32,890 bases of DNA from positions 1 through 32,890 of the forward strand of contig LCJH01000003.1 of NCBI GenBank assembly GCA_000999595.1, given 5' to 3'. Below the pieces are notes generated by a model. It ran no database searches. It was given only the letters and a program-made list of their open reading frames with translations, and was not told the origin of the DNA. Origin of the DNA: Microgenomates group bacterium GW2011_GWA2_44_7. GTDB lineage: Bacteria; Patescibacteriota; Microgenomatia; GWA2-44-7. The number at the start of each line of letters is the position of its first letter. The stretch's first letter is position 1. Both the position numbers and the translations under genes were made by a program. Of the stretch, positions 20,576-27,856 are shown piece after piece.

Positions 20576-20604
20576 CCAACCCAAAAGGGTTGGTTTTTGT
20601 TTTT
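20576..20604 (+). terminator. Rho-independent terminator of mini-gene 2
   Basis: CCAACCC (20576-20582), loop AAAA, GGGTTGG (20587-20593), then TTTTTGTTTTT (20594-20604). It is a strong canonical terminator. Confidence 0.9.
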
Positions 20605-20756
20605 ATAAAGGATTTTTTCCGGATGGCTGGCGCTCAGTGATATCACCTAACAGCGTGTGGGAGCGGTGATATCAGCTGCCACAAAGCAGTATGGGCACCA
20701 GTCATCTGGACCTTCTCACCTCCCCCTCAACGGCGAGGGGGAAATTTACTAAGAAA

Positions 20757-20764
20757 GGAGGTGA
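20757..20764 (+). promoter_or_regulatory. Strong Shine-Dalgarno, sequestered in a stem
   Basis: GGAGGTGA, preceded by AAA, lies with its core 7 nt before the ATG at 20769 and is a near-perfect anti-16S match. It is the strongest such site in a window with few clear ones. It is fully paired in the 11-bp stem with TTCTCACCTCC (20713-20723). The inner hairpin TCCCCCTC/GAGGGGGA competes for three of those bases. Confidence 0.7.
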
Positions 20765-20768
20765 GAAA

Positions 20769-20876
20769 ATGGCCAGAAAGCTTTGGGCCCTTCGGGGCCC
20801 AAACGACCCGGATGACACCGGGTCGGACAGCGACCCTGACGGGTCGGGTTCCCGCGACGGGAACCCACCCGATTAG
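20769..20876 (+). CDS. 35-residue acidic Gly/Asp/Ser/Pro-rich small protein
   Basis: The ORF follows the strong Shine-Dalgarno and encodes MARKLWALRGPNDPDD followed by a low-complexity acidic tail (TGSDSDPDGSGSRDGNPPD). Four of the hairpins lie within its coding sequence, so RNA structure strongly constrains its codons. The short basic-hydrophobic start plus polar tail could suit a peptide precursor or a regulatory leader peptide; nothing in the sequence decides between these. A chance frame inside a structured RNA remains possible, but the ribosome site argues for translation. Confidence 0.5.
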   Translation: MARKLWALRGPNDPDDTGSDSDPDGSGSRDGNPPD

Positions 20877-20930
20877 GGTTGCACGCAAGGGTTGGCAACC
20901 CGTCGACCCTTGCGTAAATTTTAAAAAAGT

Positions 20931-21908
20931 ATGTCTCATCAACTCGTTAAATCACTTATCCAACCAAGGGGGATAGAGACAACCCCAAAGTTAAGGCGGC
21001 TACATCCAGTTGAAGCTTCTTTAAGGCTGCTTCTCCGTTCAAATAACCTGCTTTGCTGTGTCAGCCAAGAAACAAAAGATCAAATCAGAAAAACGATCAG
21101 AAATTGCTTTGTCTTTCAACAACCATTGACCGTAAATATTACGTTCGGGAGTTACAAAGGGAAAAATGTGCCTTCAAGAATCTACGCCAATTGGGCTGAG
21201 ATTCTAAATGTTAAATTCATGCTTGATACATTAATCAAGATTGCGGAAATATATCCCTTCGGTGTCGTTTTAGAATATGTCCTCCAAGATATTCTTTTAA
21301 CAGAACTTAACGATATAAGCTCCGACGACGTCAGTCGGTATATTGAATCATTCCAAGAAATTGTTAGTCTTTTTCAGCCGTCTTTAAGCAACATCGTTAC
21401 AATTAAAACAATTCGGTATGGAGATATCGTTGATCATCACGAATTTAAAAATAATATAAGCAAAGAAATTGAAAAGATAAAAACCGAATGGAAACTCTCC
21501 GAAAATCAAGAACTAGCCAAGGCCGCCATTGAGAGGGCGAAACGAAACCTGCAAAAAGTAAACCCTTCTGACGGTGAGATTATCGAATCAGCCATGTTCC
21601 ACACAGCATATGTCCGGACCTGCTTCACATTGGATTATTTCGAAACTAAAGAGAGAATTTTTTTGGTTCACCGAAAAACAATTTCTGGAAACAAACCGTT
21701 TATTCCTTATCGAAGTTTTCATTCGTCAGCGGTGCAATTCTGGGTAGGCGAAGGCGCCCTGGTCAAAAACGGTGTTCTCAAGCCAACAATTCTCAGTGGA
21801 AAACAACTTGGGGAGCATAACCCTTTATATTCGATAGAAAATGACGCCTTTGAAACAAGAAACCCCAACCTAAAATCTATCGCCGTCTATGAAAAAACTT
21901 CGAGTTGA
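20931..21908 (+). CDS. Protein of unknown function (325 aa), possibly Dit1/PvcA-like
   Basis: A soluble protein with no signal peptide. The segment ITFGSYKGKNVPSRIYANWA (about residues 70-89), followed by a helical stretch, IYPFGVVLEYV (about 105-115) and a run of the type NDISSDDVSRYIESF, gives a weak impression of the Dit1/PvcA isonitrile-synthase fold; I would not rely on it. A conserved-looking C-terminal block is PFIPYRSFHSSAVQFWVGEG. The start is 15 nt after the last hairpin of the structured region, with no Shine-Dalgarno. Its last 20 bases overlap the start of the dehydrogenase gene, so the two are probably coupled and functionally linked. Confidence 0.7.
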   Translation: MSHQLVKSLIQPRGIETTPKLRRLHPVEASLRLLLRSNNLLCCVSQETKDQIRKTIRNCFVFQQPLTVNITFGSYKGKNVPSRIYANWAEILNVKFMLDTLIKIAEIYPFGVVLEYVLQDILLTELNDISSDDVSRYIESFQEIVSLFQPSLSNIVTIKTIRYGDIVDHHEFKNNISKEIEKIKTEWKLSENQELAKAAIERAKRNLQKVNPSDGEIIESAMFHTAYVRTCFTLDYFETKERIFLVHRKTISGNKPFIPYRSFHSSAVQFWVGEGALVKNGVLKPTILSGKQLGEHNPLYSIENDAFETRNPNLKSIAVYEKTSS

Positions 21909-22860
21909 GACCGAAACATTCCAGAGGCGTCTAGTTAGGATTCTAAAACCTCTTGGATATAGCGATAGAGAAGCCAGAGAAGTAGTGACTGAATTTATTA
22001 ATAACGAACTTATCGGTAAAAATCAGATCGGCCTAAAAGTTTTTAAACGATTAGTTGGATATAACAAAGAACAAGTAAAAACTCCAATTGAGGTGAGCAT
22101 CAATGGAAATATTGCGACGGTTGATGCCGGCGGAAGGTTTGCTCATAGCGTTGCACAAACCGTGATAAACATTTTGACAAAAAAAACAAATAAAATGGGT
22201 GTATGCATTGTAGGGATAAAAAACAACACATCCTTTTTGAAAGCTGGGTACCTTGTAAAGAGATTAGTGGACCTGGGATATATCGGCATCAGCTTTATGT
22301 ATGTTGATGTTCCATTTTCCTCACCAACAAAAATACGTAAGCCTTTGTTTGGAACAAACCCTATCGCCATCGGAATTCCCTGTGGTCAATTTCGACTTCT
22401 TTATGATTCAAGTACCACTGCCATCTCCGGCGGCAAAAAGAAGCAGATGGAAGAAGCTTCAATTTATAAATTACAGGAATCAATAGGGCTTAACAACGAA
22501 GGCAAATTGACTAATATTCTCAGCGAGACCATGTCCGTATTGCCCTTGGGAGGAGATAAGGGTTTCGGATTACTTTTGGCGATGGAAATGCTCGCCGGAT
22601 CGCTTCTCGGTTACCAAATCCAAAATAAAAATGGGAAGTATCATGCCGATAACGGTATCTTAACGATAGCAATAGATCCAAAGAAGTTTGGAAATGCCGG
22701 CATGTTCGAGCAAAGAAACGAACGACTTTTATCCCTTCTGAAAAAAGAGTCAAAGGGAAAACTCCACATTCCCGGTGATGATTATTCTGCCCTTAAAAGA
22801 AGTTCGAAATATATGTATGTTAGCAAAGATACTTTAGACGAAATACTGAAGATGGGGTAA
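21889..22860 (+). CDS. Ldh2/malate-L-lactate dehydrogenase family oxidoreductase
   Basis: This is an NAD(P)H-dependent 2-oxoacid or cyclic-imine reductase of the Ldh2 family, which is unrelated to the Rossmann lactate dehydrogenases. Diagnostic pieces are GYSDREAREVV at the N-terminus, TVDAGGRFAHSVAQTVIN, VGIKNNTSFLKAGYLVKRL, the PLFGTNPIAIGIPCG motif, LPLGGDKGFGLLLAMEMLAG and FGNAGMFEQRNERLL. The usual catalytic SxHFG region reads NNTSFLKAGY, so the family His (as in NSNHFG) appears replaced, which may alter activity. The length of 323 is typical. The substrate is unknown: members reduce malate, lactate, sulfolactate, ureidoglycolate or piperideine-2-carboxylate. It overlaps the previous gene by 20 nt. 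Confidence 0.82.
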   Translation: MKKLRVETETFQRRLVRILKPLGYSDREAREVVTEFINNELIGKNQIGLKVFKRLVGYNKEQVKTPIEVSINGNIATVDAGGRFAHSVAQTVINILTKKTNKMGVCIVGIKNNTSFLKAGYLVKRLVDLGYIGISFMYVDVPFSSPTKIRKPLFGTNPIAIGIPCGQFRLLYDSSTTAISGGKKKQMEEASIYKLQESIGLNNEGKLTNILSETMSVLPLGGDKGFGLLLAMEMLAGSLLGYQIQNKNGKYHADNGILTIAIDPKKFGNAGMFEQRNERLLSLLKKESKGKLHIPGDDYSALKRSSKYMYVSKDTLDEILKMG

Positions 22861-22930
22861 AATCGCATAAGGTAAATGAATTCAAAACATATGAACACTT
22901 TGACGAGCTTGGTCAGCTGAAAACATAAAC

Positions 22931-24256
22931 ATGAATAAAAGTTTTGAGGACTACAAAATTTTTCTCAGCCAGTACGTGGGTTTCAAAAGCATTTCGACTG
23001 ACCCTCAATTTAAGCCGGAAGTAAACAAAACCATTAACTGGCTGCAAACCCTACTTAAAAAAAACAAGTTCAAGGTTCAGCTATTAAAAGAAAAAGACGC
23101 CAACCCCTTGGCTTTTGGGACATTCACCGTTTCCCCCAAAGCCCAAACCGTCCTTGTCTATGGTCACTACGATGTTCAGCCGGCAAAGATCACCGATGGA
23201 TGGACCAGCGATCCCTTTACTCTTACAGAAACACAAGGCAGGCTTGTCGGTAGGGGAGTCGTCGACAACAAAGGCCAAAACCTGATCCACCTCCTTACCA
23301 TTTTCGAACTAATTAAAACCAAGAAGCTTAAATTCAACATTAAAATACTAATTGAAGGCGACGAGGAAACAGGAGCATCCAGCTGGCAGAATATCTTTAA
23401 AAGATATAAAAAACTTTTGAAGGCAGACTATGTTTTAGTCTCAGATGGGGAAATCGTCGGAACGAACCCTACCTTCGAAGCCTCTCTTCGAGGTGGTTTT
23501 AACCTAACCCTGCAATTCACCACGGCAAAGAACAATCTTCATTCCGGACTCGCCGGCGGGGCTGTCCCCAACGCTATCCATGAGTTATCCAAGTTTATCG
23601 CAAAGCTCTATAACGCTAAGAACCAAATTACTATTCCCGACTTTTACAAAGGTGTCGATCCCATAACCGATTTTCAAAGGAGAAATAATCGGGCCATATC
23701 GACCCCGGAAAAATCAAGGCAACTGGTAGGTACCAAAGTTCTTCTCCCTGAAGTAGGTCTGGATTTTTACACTCAAACCGGTCTGCGGCCAACGATTCAA
23801 GTTACCGGCTTTAAAGCCGGCTACATCGATGTCGGCTACGCCAATATTGTTCCGGCAACGGCCGAAGCGAGAATAAACTTCAGAATTGTTAAATCACAAA
23901 AACCCAAAGATATTTTAAAGGCCTTCCAGACTTATGTTAAGCGAAACACTCCCAAATATGTTGACTTCAAAATAAGTGTTCATGGCCCCCATAATCCCGT
24001 AAAGATTGATATCCAATCGCCCAAGGCCAAAGAAGTAAGGGCAATGCTAAAAACAGTATACGCAAAAGAGCCGATCATTAAATATGTCGGGGGAGCACTC
24101 CCGTTCGTCTCTAGCGCCAAAGAAATACTGGGAGTTGATGCGTTGTCGATCTCTCTTGGGAACGATGACTGCAACATGCACGGGGTAAATGAAAATTTCA
24201 AGGTTGATCTGGTTAAAAAGGGGCTTGCCTTCAGCCGGATGTTTTTCCAAAAGTAG
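22931..24256 (+). CDS. M20-family dipeptidase
   Basis: A cytoplasmic two-zinc dipeptidase of the carnosinase/PepV-like branch, 441 residues. Metal and catalytic residues are all visible: VYGHYDVQP (His and Asp), GRGVVDNKGQ (bridging Asp), EGDEETGA (general-base Glu and ligand Glu), SDGEIVG (Asp) and NMHGVNENF (His). The lid domain begins after about residue 190 with NNLHSGLAGGAVPNAI. Its likely role is releasing free amino acids from imported peptides, which would suit an organism with few biosynthetic pathways. It lies 70 nt after the dehydrogenase. TTGACG at about 22899 might be a -35 but no good -10 follows. Confidence 0.88.
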   Translation: MNKSFEDYKIFLSQYVGFKSISTDPQFKPEVNKTINWLQTLLKKNKFKVQLLKEKDANPLAFGTFTVSPKAQTVLVYGHYDVQPAKITDGWTSDPFTLTETQGRLVGRGVVDNKGQNLIHLLTIFELIKTKKLKFNIKILIEGDEETGASSWQNIFKRYKKLLKADYVLVSDGEIVGTNPTFEASLRGGFNLTLQFTTAKNNLHSGLAGGAVPNAIHELSKFIAKLYNAKNQITIPDFYKGVDPITDFQRRNNRAISTPEKSRQLVGTKVLLPEVGLDFYTQTGLRPTIQVTGFKAGYIDVGYANIVPATAEARINFRIVKSQKPKDILKAFQTYVKRNTPKYVDFKISVHGPHNPVKIDIQSPKAKEVRAMLKTVYAKEPIIKYVGGALPFVSSAKEILGVDALSISLGNDDCNMHGVNENFKVDLVKKGLAFSRMFFQK

Positions 24257-24276
24257 CCAGTCGATAAGACTTCTTT

Positions 24277-24282
24277 TATAAT
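24277..24282 (+). promoter_or_regulatory. -10 box of the signal peptidase gene
   Basis: A perfect TATAAT ends 6 nt before the GTG start at 24289. TAGCCA (24254-24259), 17 nt upstream, is a weak -35 matching 4 of 6 consensus positions. Confidence 0.6.
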
Positions 24283-24288
24283 AAAGTA

Positions 24289-25815
24289 GTGGTGATTCCG
24301 TCGATCAAAAGGATTTTATTTCTTGCGCTGACCTCGCCCTTTATTTTATTATTTCTTCCATCTTTCCTCCTCATCAAAGTAATCAGGGATGGTATAAGGG
24401 CAGTAAAAGAAAAGGGCTTCTTCAGTCTACCTGTATTGGGCGTTGCTGTTGAACTGGTCGTAATCTTTGGCTTTGTACTACCGCTCTGGGTCGGCGGTTA
24501 TTACGGCACCGCTTATTACCTGGGTTACCGCTATGGCTTTATTGAACAACAAGTCTCCATCGCCGGGACAGGATCGATGTACCCAACATTTCCAAAGGGC
24601 ACCGGCAAAACAATCAAGGAACAGTCAAAAGAAATTGTCGGTCACCCCGGCATGCTTCCTTATCCCAACGGCATTCCTTTTTGGGGAAGACGTTTCCTAA
24701 ACTATACCATCAGCCGTGGTGATATCGTTGAGTTTGAAAATAACAAAACAAAAGAGATTACCAAAAGAGATGACGGGCAAGAGGCTGGATTTGTAAAAAG
24801 GGTCATCGCCCTTCCCGGTGATCAGTTGGAAATAAGAGACGGGCTGGTTGTCCTTAACAACCAACCGTTAGATGAGCCCTATATCTCGCGCGCACGTTCC
24901 ACTTTTGGCGGAACGTATCTATCTGAATGTATAAAAGTCACTATTCCCCAGGGCAAGCTGTTTGTCATGGGCGACAACCGGAAGGGCAGCCTTGACTCAC
25001 GACACGAATTGCAACTGGTCGCTTATGACGATATCCACTTTGTGATCCCGCTTGCAAAACAAAAAGATAATTTGGACAAATACTGGAGAAATACCGGCGG
25101 TGATCTGAGCGACAGCGCCAAAATTAAATTAGATAAAGATGAATTTCTTAAGTTGCTAAACGCCAAAAGGAAAGAGGCCAAAGTACCGACTTTAAAATAT
25201 CAACCTAAGCTCGAAGACTCTGCTTTGCGGCGAGCAAAAGCCATTTTAAAATACGATGATTTTTCTTTCGACGCAACCAAGAGCGGTCTGACCATGGAGA
25301 AAGCTATGGAGCAAGCTGGTTATTTCAATATCGTCACCGGCGAATCGCCGATCCAAGGCTATTATGATGCTCAAGAATTAATTGAAAATCAGTTTGAATT
25401 TGCCGATTCAAAAAAATTTCTCTTAAATAGAGAATATCAAGATTTTGCCGTCGCCGAACTTGAAGGCCAAATAAATGGTTGCCCTACCCAAATAATTGTC
25501 CAACATCTTGCCGGCTATAAGCCGCCTGATTACAAAAAAGAAACGATCAACAACTGGAAGCAGGCCCTGCTTCGTCTAAGAGAAATTCAACCTGGGTGGC
25601 AAAGCCTAAAAGCATATCCCGGCTATTACGAACAACACAAAAAAGAAGTCGACCGAATAAGTGAGATCATAAGCATCCGAATCGAAAATATTGAAAAGAT
25701 AGTTAAGCGAATGGAAAAAAACGAGTGGCTTACTAAAGAAGAAATAGATTATACGTTCAAAGACGAATCCTTATCCAAGGAAGAAGGAGCACTTGCTGAC
25801 AAACTAAACAGTTAA
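24289..25815 (+). CDS. lepB: Signal peptidase I fused to a C-terminal CAP-like domain
   Basis: The N-terminus carries two hydrophobic segments (about residues 8-30 and 45-75). A type I signal peptidase domain follows with all its boxes: GTGSMYPTF (catalytic Ser, about 96), RGDIVEF, GFVKRVIALPGDQLEI (catalytic Lys, about 170) and VMGDNRKGSLDSR. The enzyme removes Sec signal peptides outside the membrane. Residues about 285-420 form an extra domain resembling the CAP/SCP fold: LLNAKRKEAKVPTLKYQPKL, ALRRAKAIL and QDFAVAELEG...IIVQHLAGY. A charged helical tail ends the protein. The 508-residue length is about twice the usual. The GTG at 24289 is favoured by the TATAAT just upstream; GTG at 24292 is possible. 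Confidence 0.85.
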   Translation: MVIPSIKRILFLALTSPFILLFLPSFLLIKVIRDGIRAVKEKGFFSLPVLGVAVELVVIFGFVLPLWVGGYYGTAYYLGYRYGFIEQQVSIAGTGSMYPTFPKGTGKTIKEQSKEIVGHPGMLPYPNGIPFWGRRFLNYTISRGDIVEFENNKTKEITKRDDGQEAGFVKRVIALPGDQLEIRDGLVVLNNQPLDEPYISRARSTFGGTYLSECIKVTIPQGKLFVMGDNRKGSLDSRHELQLVAYDDIHFVIPLAKQKDNLDKYWRNTGGDLSDSAKIKLDKDEFLKLLNAKRKEAKVPTLKYQPKLEDSALRRAKAILKYDDFSFDATKSGLTMEKAMEQAGYFNIVTGESPIQGYYDAQELIENQFEFADSKKFLLNREYQDFAVAELEGQINGCPTQIIVQHLAGYKPPDYKKETINNWKQALLRLREIQPGWQSLKAYPGYYEQHKKEVDRISEIISIRIENIEKIVKRMEKNEWLTKEEIDYTFKDESLSKEEGALADKLNS

Positions 25816-25905
25816 GAATAAGAGATACCTCAAAAATTGTTGTCAATCTCACAGAATATATCTTATCTCCCAGTTATCATATAGTAGTACTCTTTCGTCC
25901 TGCCT

Positions 25906-26103
25906 ATGAATCTTCCTAACTTAAATAAACAGCAAAGAACCTTTTATATACACAAGATCGAATTGGACCGCAGATCGGGGGAGGACAGCGTATTTAACAG
26001 TAATCTTCTAAGTAGCCAGATTGCCCAAAACAATCCTGTTAGAGAAAAAAGGCAGACCTTTTTCGATCACCTGTTAATGGTTCTTTTCTCACGGACAGAG
26101 TAA
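25906..26103 (+). CDS. Small protein of unknown function (65 aa)
   Basis: A short polar, basic ORF (MNLPNLNKQQRTFYIHKIEL...) without a membrane segment or recognisable domain. TATAGT (25880-25885) lies 20 nt upstream of the ATG and TTGTCA (25840-25845) further up, but their spacing does not fit one promoter. The 150 bases after it, up to the end of the Xer gene, show nothing clear. Confidence 0.45.
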   Translation: MNLPNLNKQQRTFYIHKIELDRRSGEDSVFNSNLLSSQIAQNNPVREKRQTFFDHLLMVLFSRTE

Positions 26104-26257
26104 AACTTGTCACATTTCACCGGACACCCAAGCTAAAGTGTGATTATTAATTTCACTGTGGATATCAATTTTCCTAAAGTATTACTTCCATTTAAAGAAG
26201 TGGAGAGTTATCAGCGAGAGTTCGAGCCACGAGCCCCTCCCTGAAGCATCAACATTC

Positions 26258-27292
26258 TTATTTATTACCGGAATGATATTGTTTATGGACCTCTTTAAGC
26301 TGTCGGTTGGTGACGTGGGTATATATTTGGGTAGTCGCTACGTTTTTGTGGCCAAGCATTTCTTGGACGCTTCGAAGATCAGCCCCTGCCTGTAATAGGT
26401 CCGTTGCAAACGAATGCCTTAAGCCATGGGGAGTAATTTTGATAGGAAGTTTGGCCTTTTTAACGTATTTTTCAACCAGCCGTTGAATACTTCGCGAAGT
26501 TAAGCGATGTTTCTCGCTTTCATTTACATCAAACGTCTTGATCACCTTCTCTATGTCTCCCTTTAGACCACGAAAATTAATAAAGAGTGGTGTCCATTGA
26601 TCTTTTCGCATCGCCAGATACCCCTCAAGCGACTGCGCCGCCCGGTCAGAAATAAAAACCACCCTAACTTTTCGTCCCTTCCCGATAATTCCAAACTCCC
26701 TCCGCTCGATATTAACCGTGTCTCTATTTAAAGAAACCAATTCACTCACCCGTAAGCCCGTGGAGAATAATAATTCAAGAATTGCCTTGTCCCTGGCGCC
26801 ATCAAGCGTCGAGGGTAGTGGTTGACTTAAGAGATGCTCCACTTGATCGCGATCTAAAAACTTTAGACTATGAGACTCCCCCCTGGGCAATTCTATTTTT
26901 TCGGGCGAAAGAACATTGTAATCATTTTTCGTTAACCATTTGAGAAACGCCCGGATGGCAATAACATAATAAGACTGAGTCACCCGAGACAAAGACCTAT
27001 TCTTAGAGTCCGTGTACTGAGCAAGATAGAGCCGATATTTTCTAATTGTCGGTAAGTTTATATCCTGAACCTTACAGCTCTCACCCTCGGACTTTATCAA
27101 CCAGTCCAAGAAGCGTCTCAGGTAATGGCGATAGTCCCGAATCGTTAAAGGTGACGCATTCTTCTCGACCAGAAGATAACCTAAAAAATCTTCAATTAAC
27201 ACGCCAATCGGACCGCCAAGCCGACCACCGGGTAGGGGAGTGGAACCCTGGTTTGACGGCTCATCGTGTTTGTCTGACGGATTAACTGACAT
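26258..27292 (-). CDS. Tyrosine recombinase, XerC/XerD type
   Basis: This is a site-specific recombinase that normally resolves chromosome dimers at dif. The N-terminal SAM-like DNA-binding domain runs about residues 30-125 (LLVEKNASPLTIRDYRHYLR), followed by the catalytic domain with TGLRVSELVSL (first Arg), HGLRHSFATDLLQAG (His289, Arg292), LGHKNVATTQIYTH (His315) and the nucleophile Tyr324. At 344 residues it is a little long because of a polar Gly/Pro-rich N-terminal extension of about 28 residues. It stands alone, as expected for a housekeeping Xer; an integrase of a lost element is less likely. The ATG at 27292 has a TACTAT -10-like box ending 6 nt upstream. No convincing dif site was found nearby. 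Confidence 0.9.
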   Translation of the reverse strand: MSVNPSDKHDEPSNQGSTPLPGGRLGGPIGVLIEDFLGYLLVEKNASPLTIRDYRHYLRRFLDWLIKSEGESCKVQDINLPTIRKYRLYLAQYTDSKNRSLSRVTQSYYVIAIRAFLKWLTKNDYNVLSPEKIELPRGESHSLKFLDRDQVEHLLSQPLPSTLDGARDKAILELLFSTGLRVSELVSLNRDTVNIERREFGIIGKGRKVRVVFISDRAAQSLEGYLAMRKDQWTPLFINFRGLKGDIEKVIKTFDVNESEKHRLTSRSIQRLVEKYVKKAKLPIKITPHGLRHSFATDLLQAGADLRSVQEMLGHKNVATTQIYTHVTNRQLKEVHKQYHSGNK

Positions 27293-27410
27293 AGGCTTAT
27301 AGTAGTTGTTGTTGCGAGATAAAATTTTAACTTATACCAAGAATACGACCATGGACATCGCCTGTCAATATTGTGCGACATTGTTATTTGGGATGTAGAC
27401 CCTTTTACTG

Positions 27411-27442
27411 AAAAACTCAGATCTGAGTTTTTGAAGTATACT
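27411..27442 (+). promoter_or_regulatory. 22-bp perfect palindrome over a promoter
   Basis: AAAAACTCAGA (27411-27421) is followed directly by its reverse complement TCTGAGTTTTT (27422-27432). A TATACT -10 box (27437-27442) ends 7 nt before the ATG at 27450, so the palindrome covers the -35 position. This is the expected place for a repressor operator. As an A-stem-T hairpin it might also act as a bidirectional terminator. Confidence 0.6.
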
Positions 27443-27449
27443 TACACGA

Positions 27450-27794
27450 ATGGCCAAACAAAGGAACAAAAGGATTACCGTCCGCGCTATTCACGAGAGT
27501 TTCTTTCCAGAATATGATCAGTGGCACAGTCGCCTCACTCCGAGAATTATCGCTTGGCACTTGCATGTCGTGGAAGTTGTTTATCTCTGGGTAAAAGGAA
27601 AAAGAACTTACTGGAAACACAACCGCACCACCGGAACCTGTCGCCATCATGCCAAAACTGAATTTGGAGATCTGATGTGGCTCACAGCTGATATTGTTTG
27701 GATGGTAACAAAAATCGAACTGCCAATCGTTTCTCAAAAAGCTTTTCAAAGAATCTGGGACAAGATGGAAGAACGAAAACAGCTGACCTCGTAG
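27450..27794 (+). CDS. Protein of unknown function (114 aa)
   Basis: A basic protein rich in Trp and His (HSRLTPRIIAWHLHVVEVVY; HHAKTEFGDLMWLTADIVW). There is no signal peptide; two moderately hydrophobic helices lie in the middle. I do not recognise a family. It is transcribed away from the Xer gene, behind the 22-bp palindrome and a leaderless-type -10, so it may be regulated, possibly by itself or a DNA-binding neighbour. The ORF downstream at 27857 is frameshifted. Confidence 0.6.
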   Translation: MAKQRNKRITVRAIHESFFPEYDQWHSRLTPRIIAWHLHVVEVVYLWVKGKRTYWKHNRTTGTCRHHAKTEFGDLMWLTADIVWMVTKIELPIVSQKAFQRIWDKMEERKQLTS

Positions 27795-27856
27795 AATGCC
27801 CTAGGAAGGCTTTTTAACGACCGACCTTGACCTTTCTACATTCATCTTGCCAAAGA

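Larger units (their letters stand above)
20637..20915 (+). ncRNA. Chain of consecutive hairpins (candidate structured RNA)
   Basis: Nearly every base can be placed in a stem. The hairpins in order are: TGATATCACC (20638-20647) with GGTGATATCA (20665-20674); GCTGC/GCAGT (20675-20690); CCAG/CTGG (20698-20709); TTCTCACCTCC (20713-20723) with GGAGGTGAGAA (20757-20767), enclosing TCCCCCTC/GAGGGGGA; TTTGGGCCC-TTCG-GGGCCCAAA (20782-20803); CGACCCGG/CCGGGTCG (20804-20825); CGACCC/GGGTCG (20831-20846); GGTTCCC/GGGAACC (20847-20865); ACGCAAGGGT (20883-20892) with ACCCTTGCGT (20906-20915). Most stems are perfect, their sequences differ, and the region is far more GC-rich than its surroundings. I know no RNA family with this layout. 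No promoter of its own is evident. Confidence 0.6.

Noticed and set aside
22876-22917. Third ATGAATTC mini-ORF (14 codons)
   Set aside because: The MNS start is shared, but there is no promoter at the right distance, no hydrophobic stretch and no terminator.
26195-26245. tRNA gene suggested by GTTCGAGCC
   Set aside because: The flanking bases do not form a T-stem, acceptor stem or anticodon arm.
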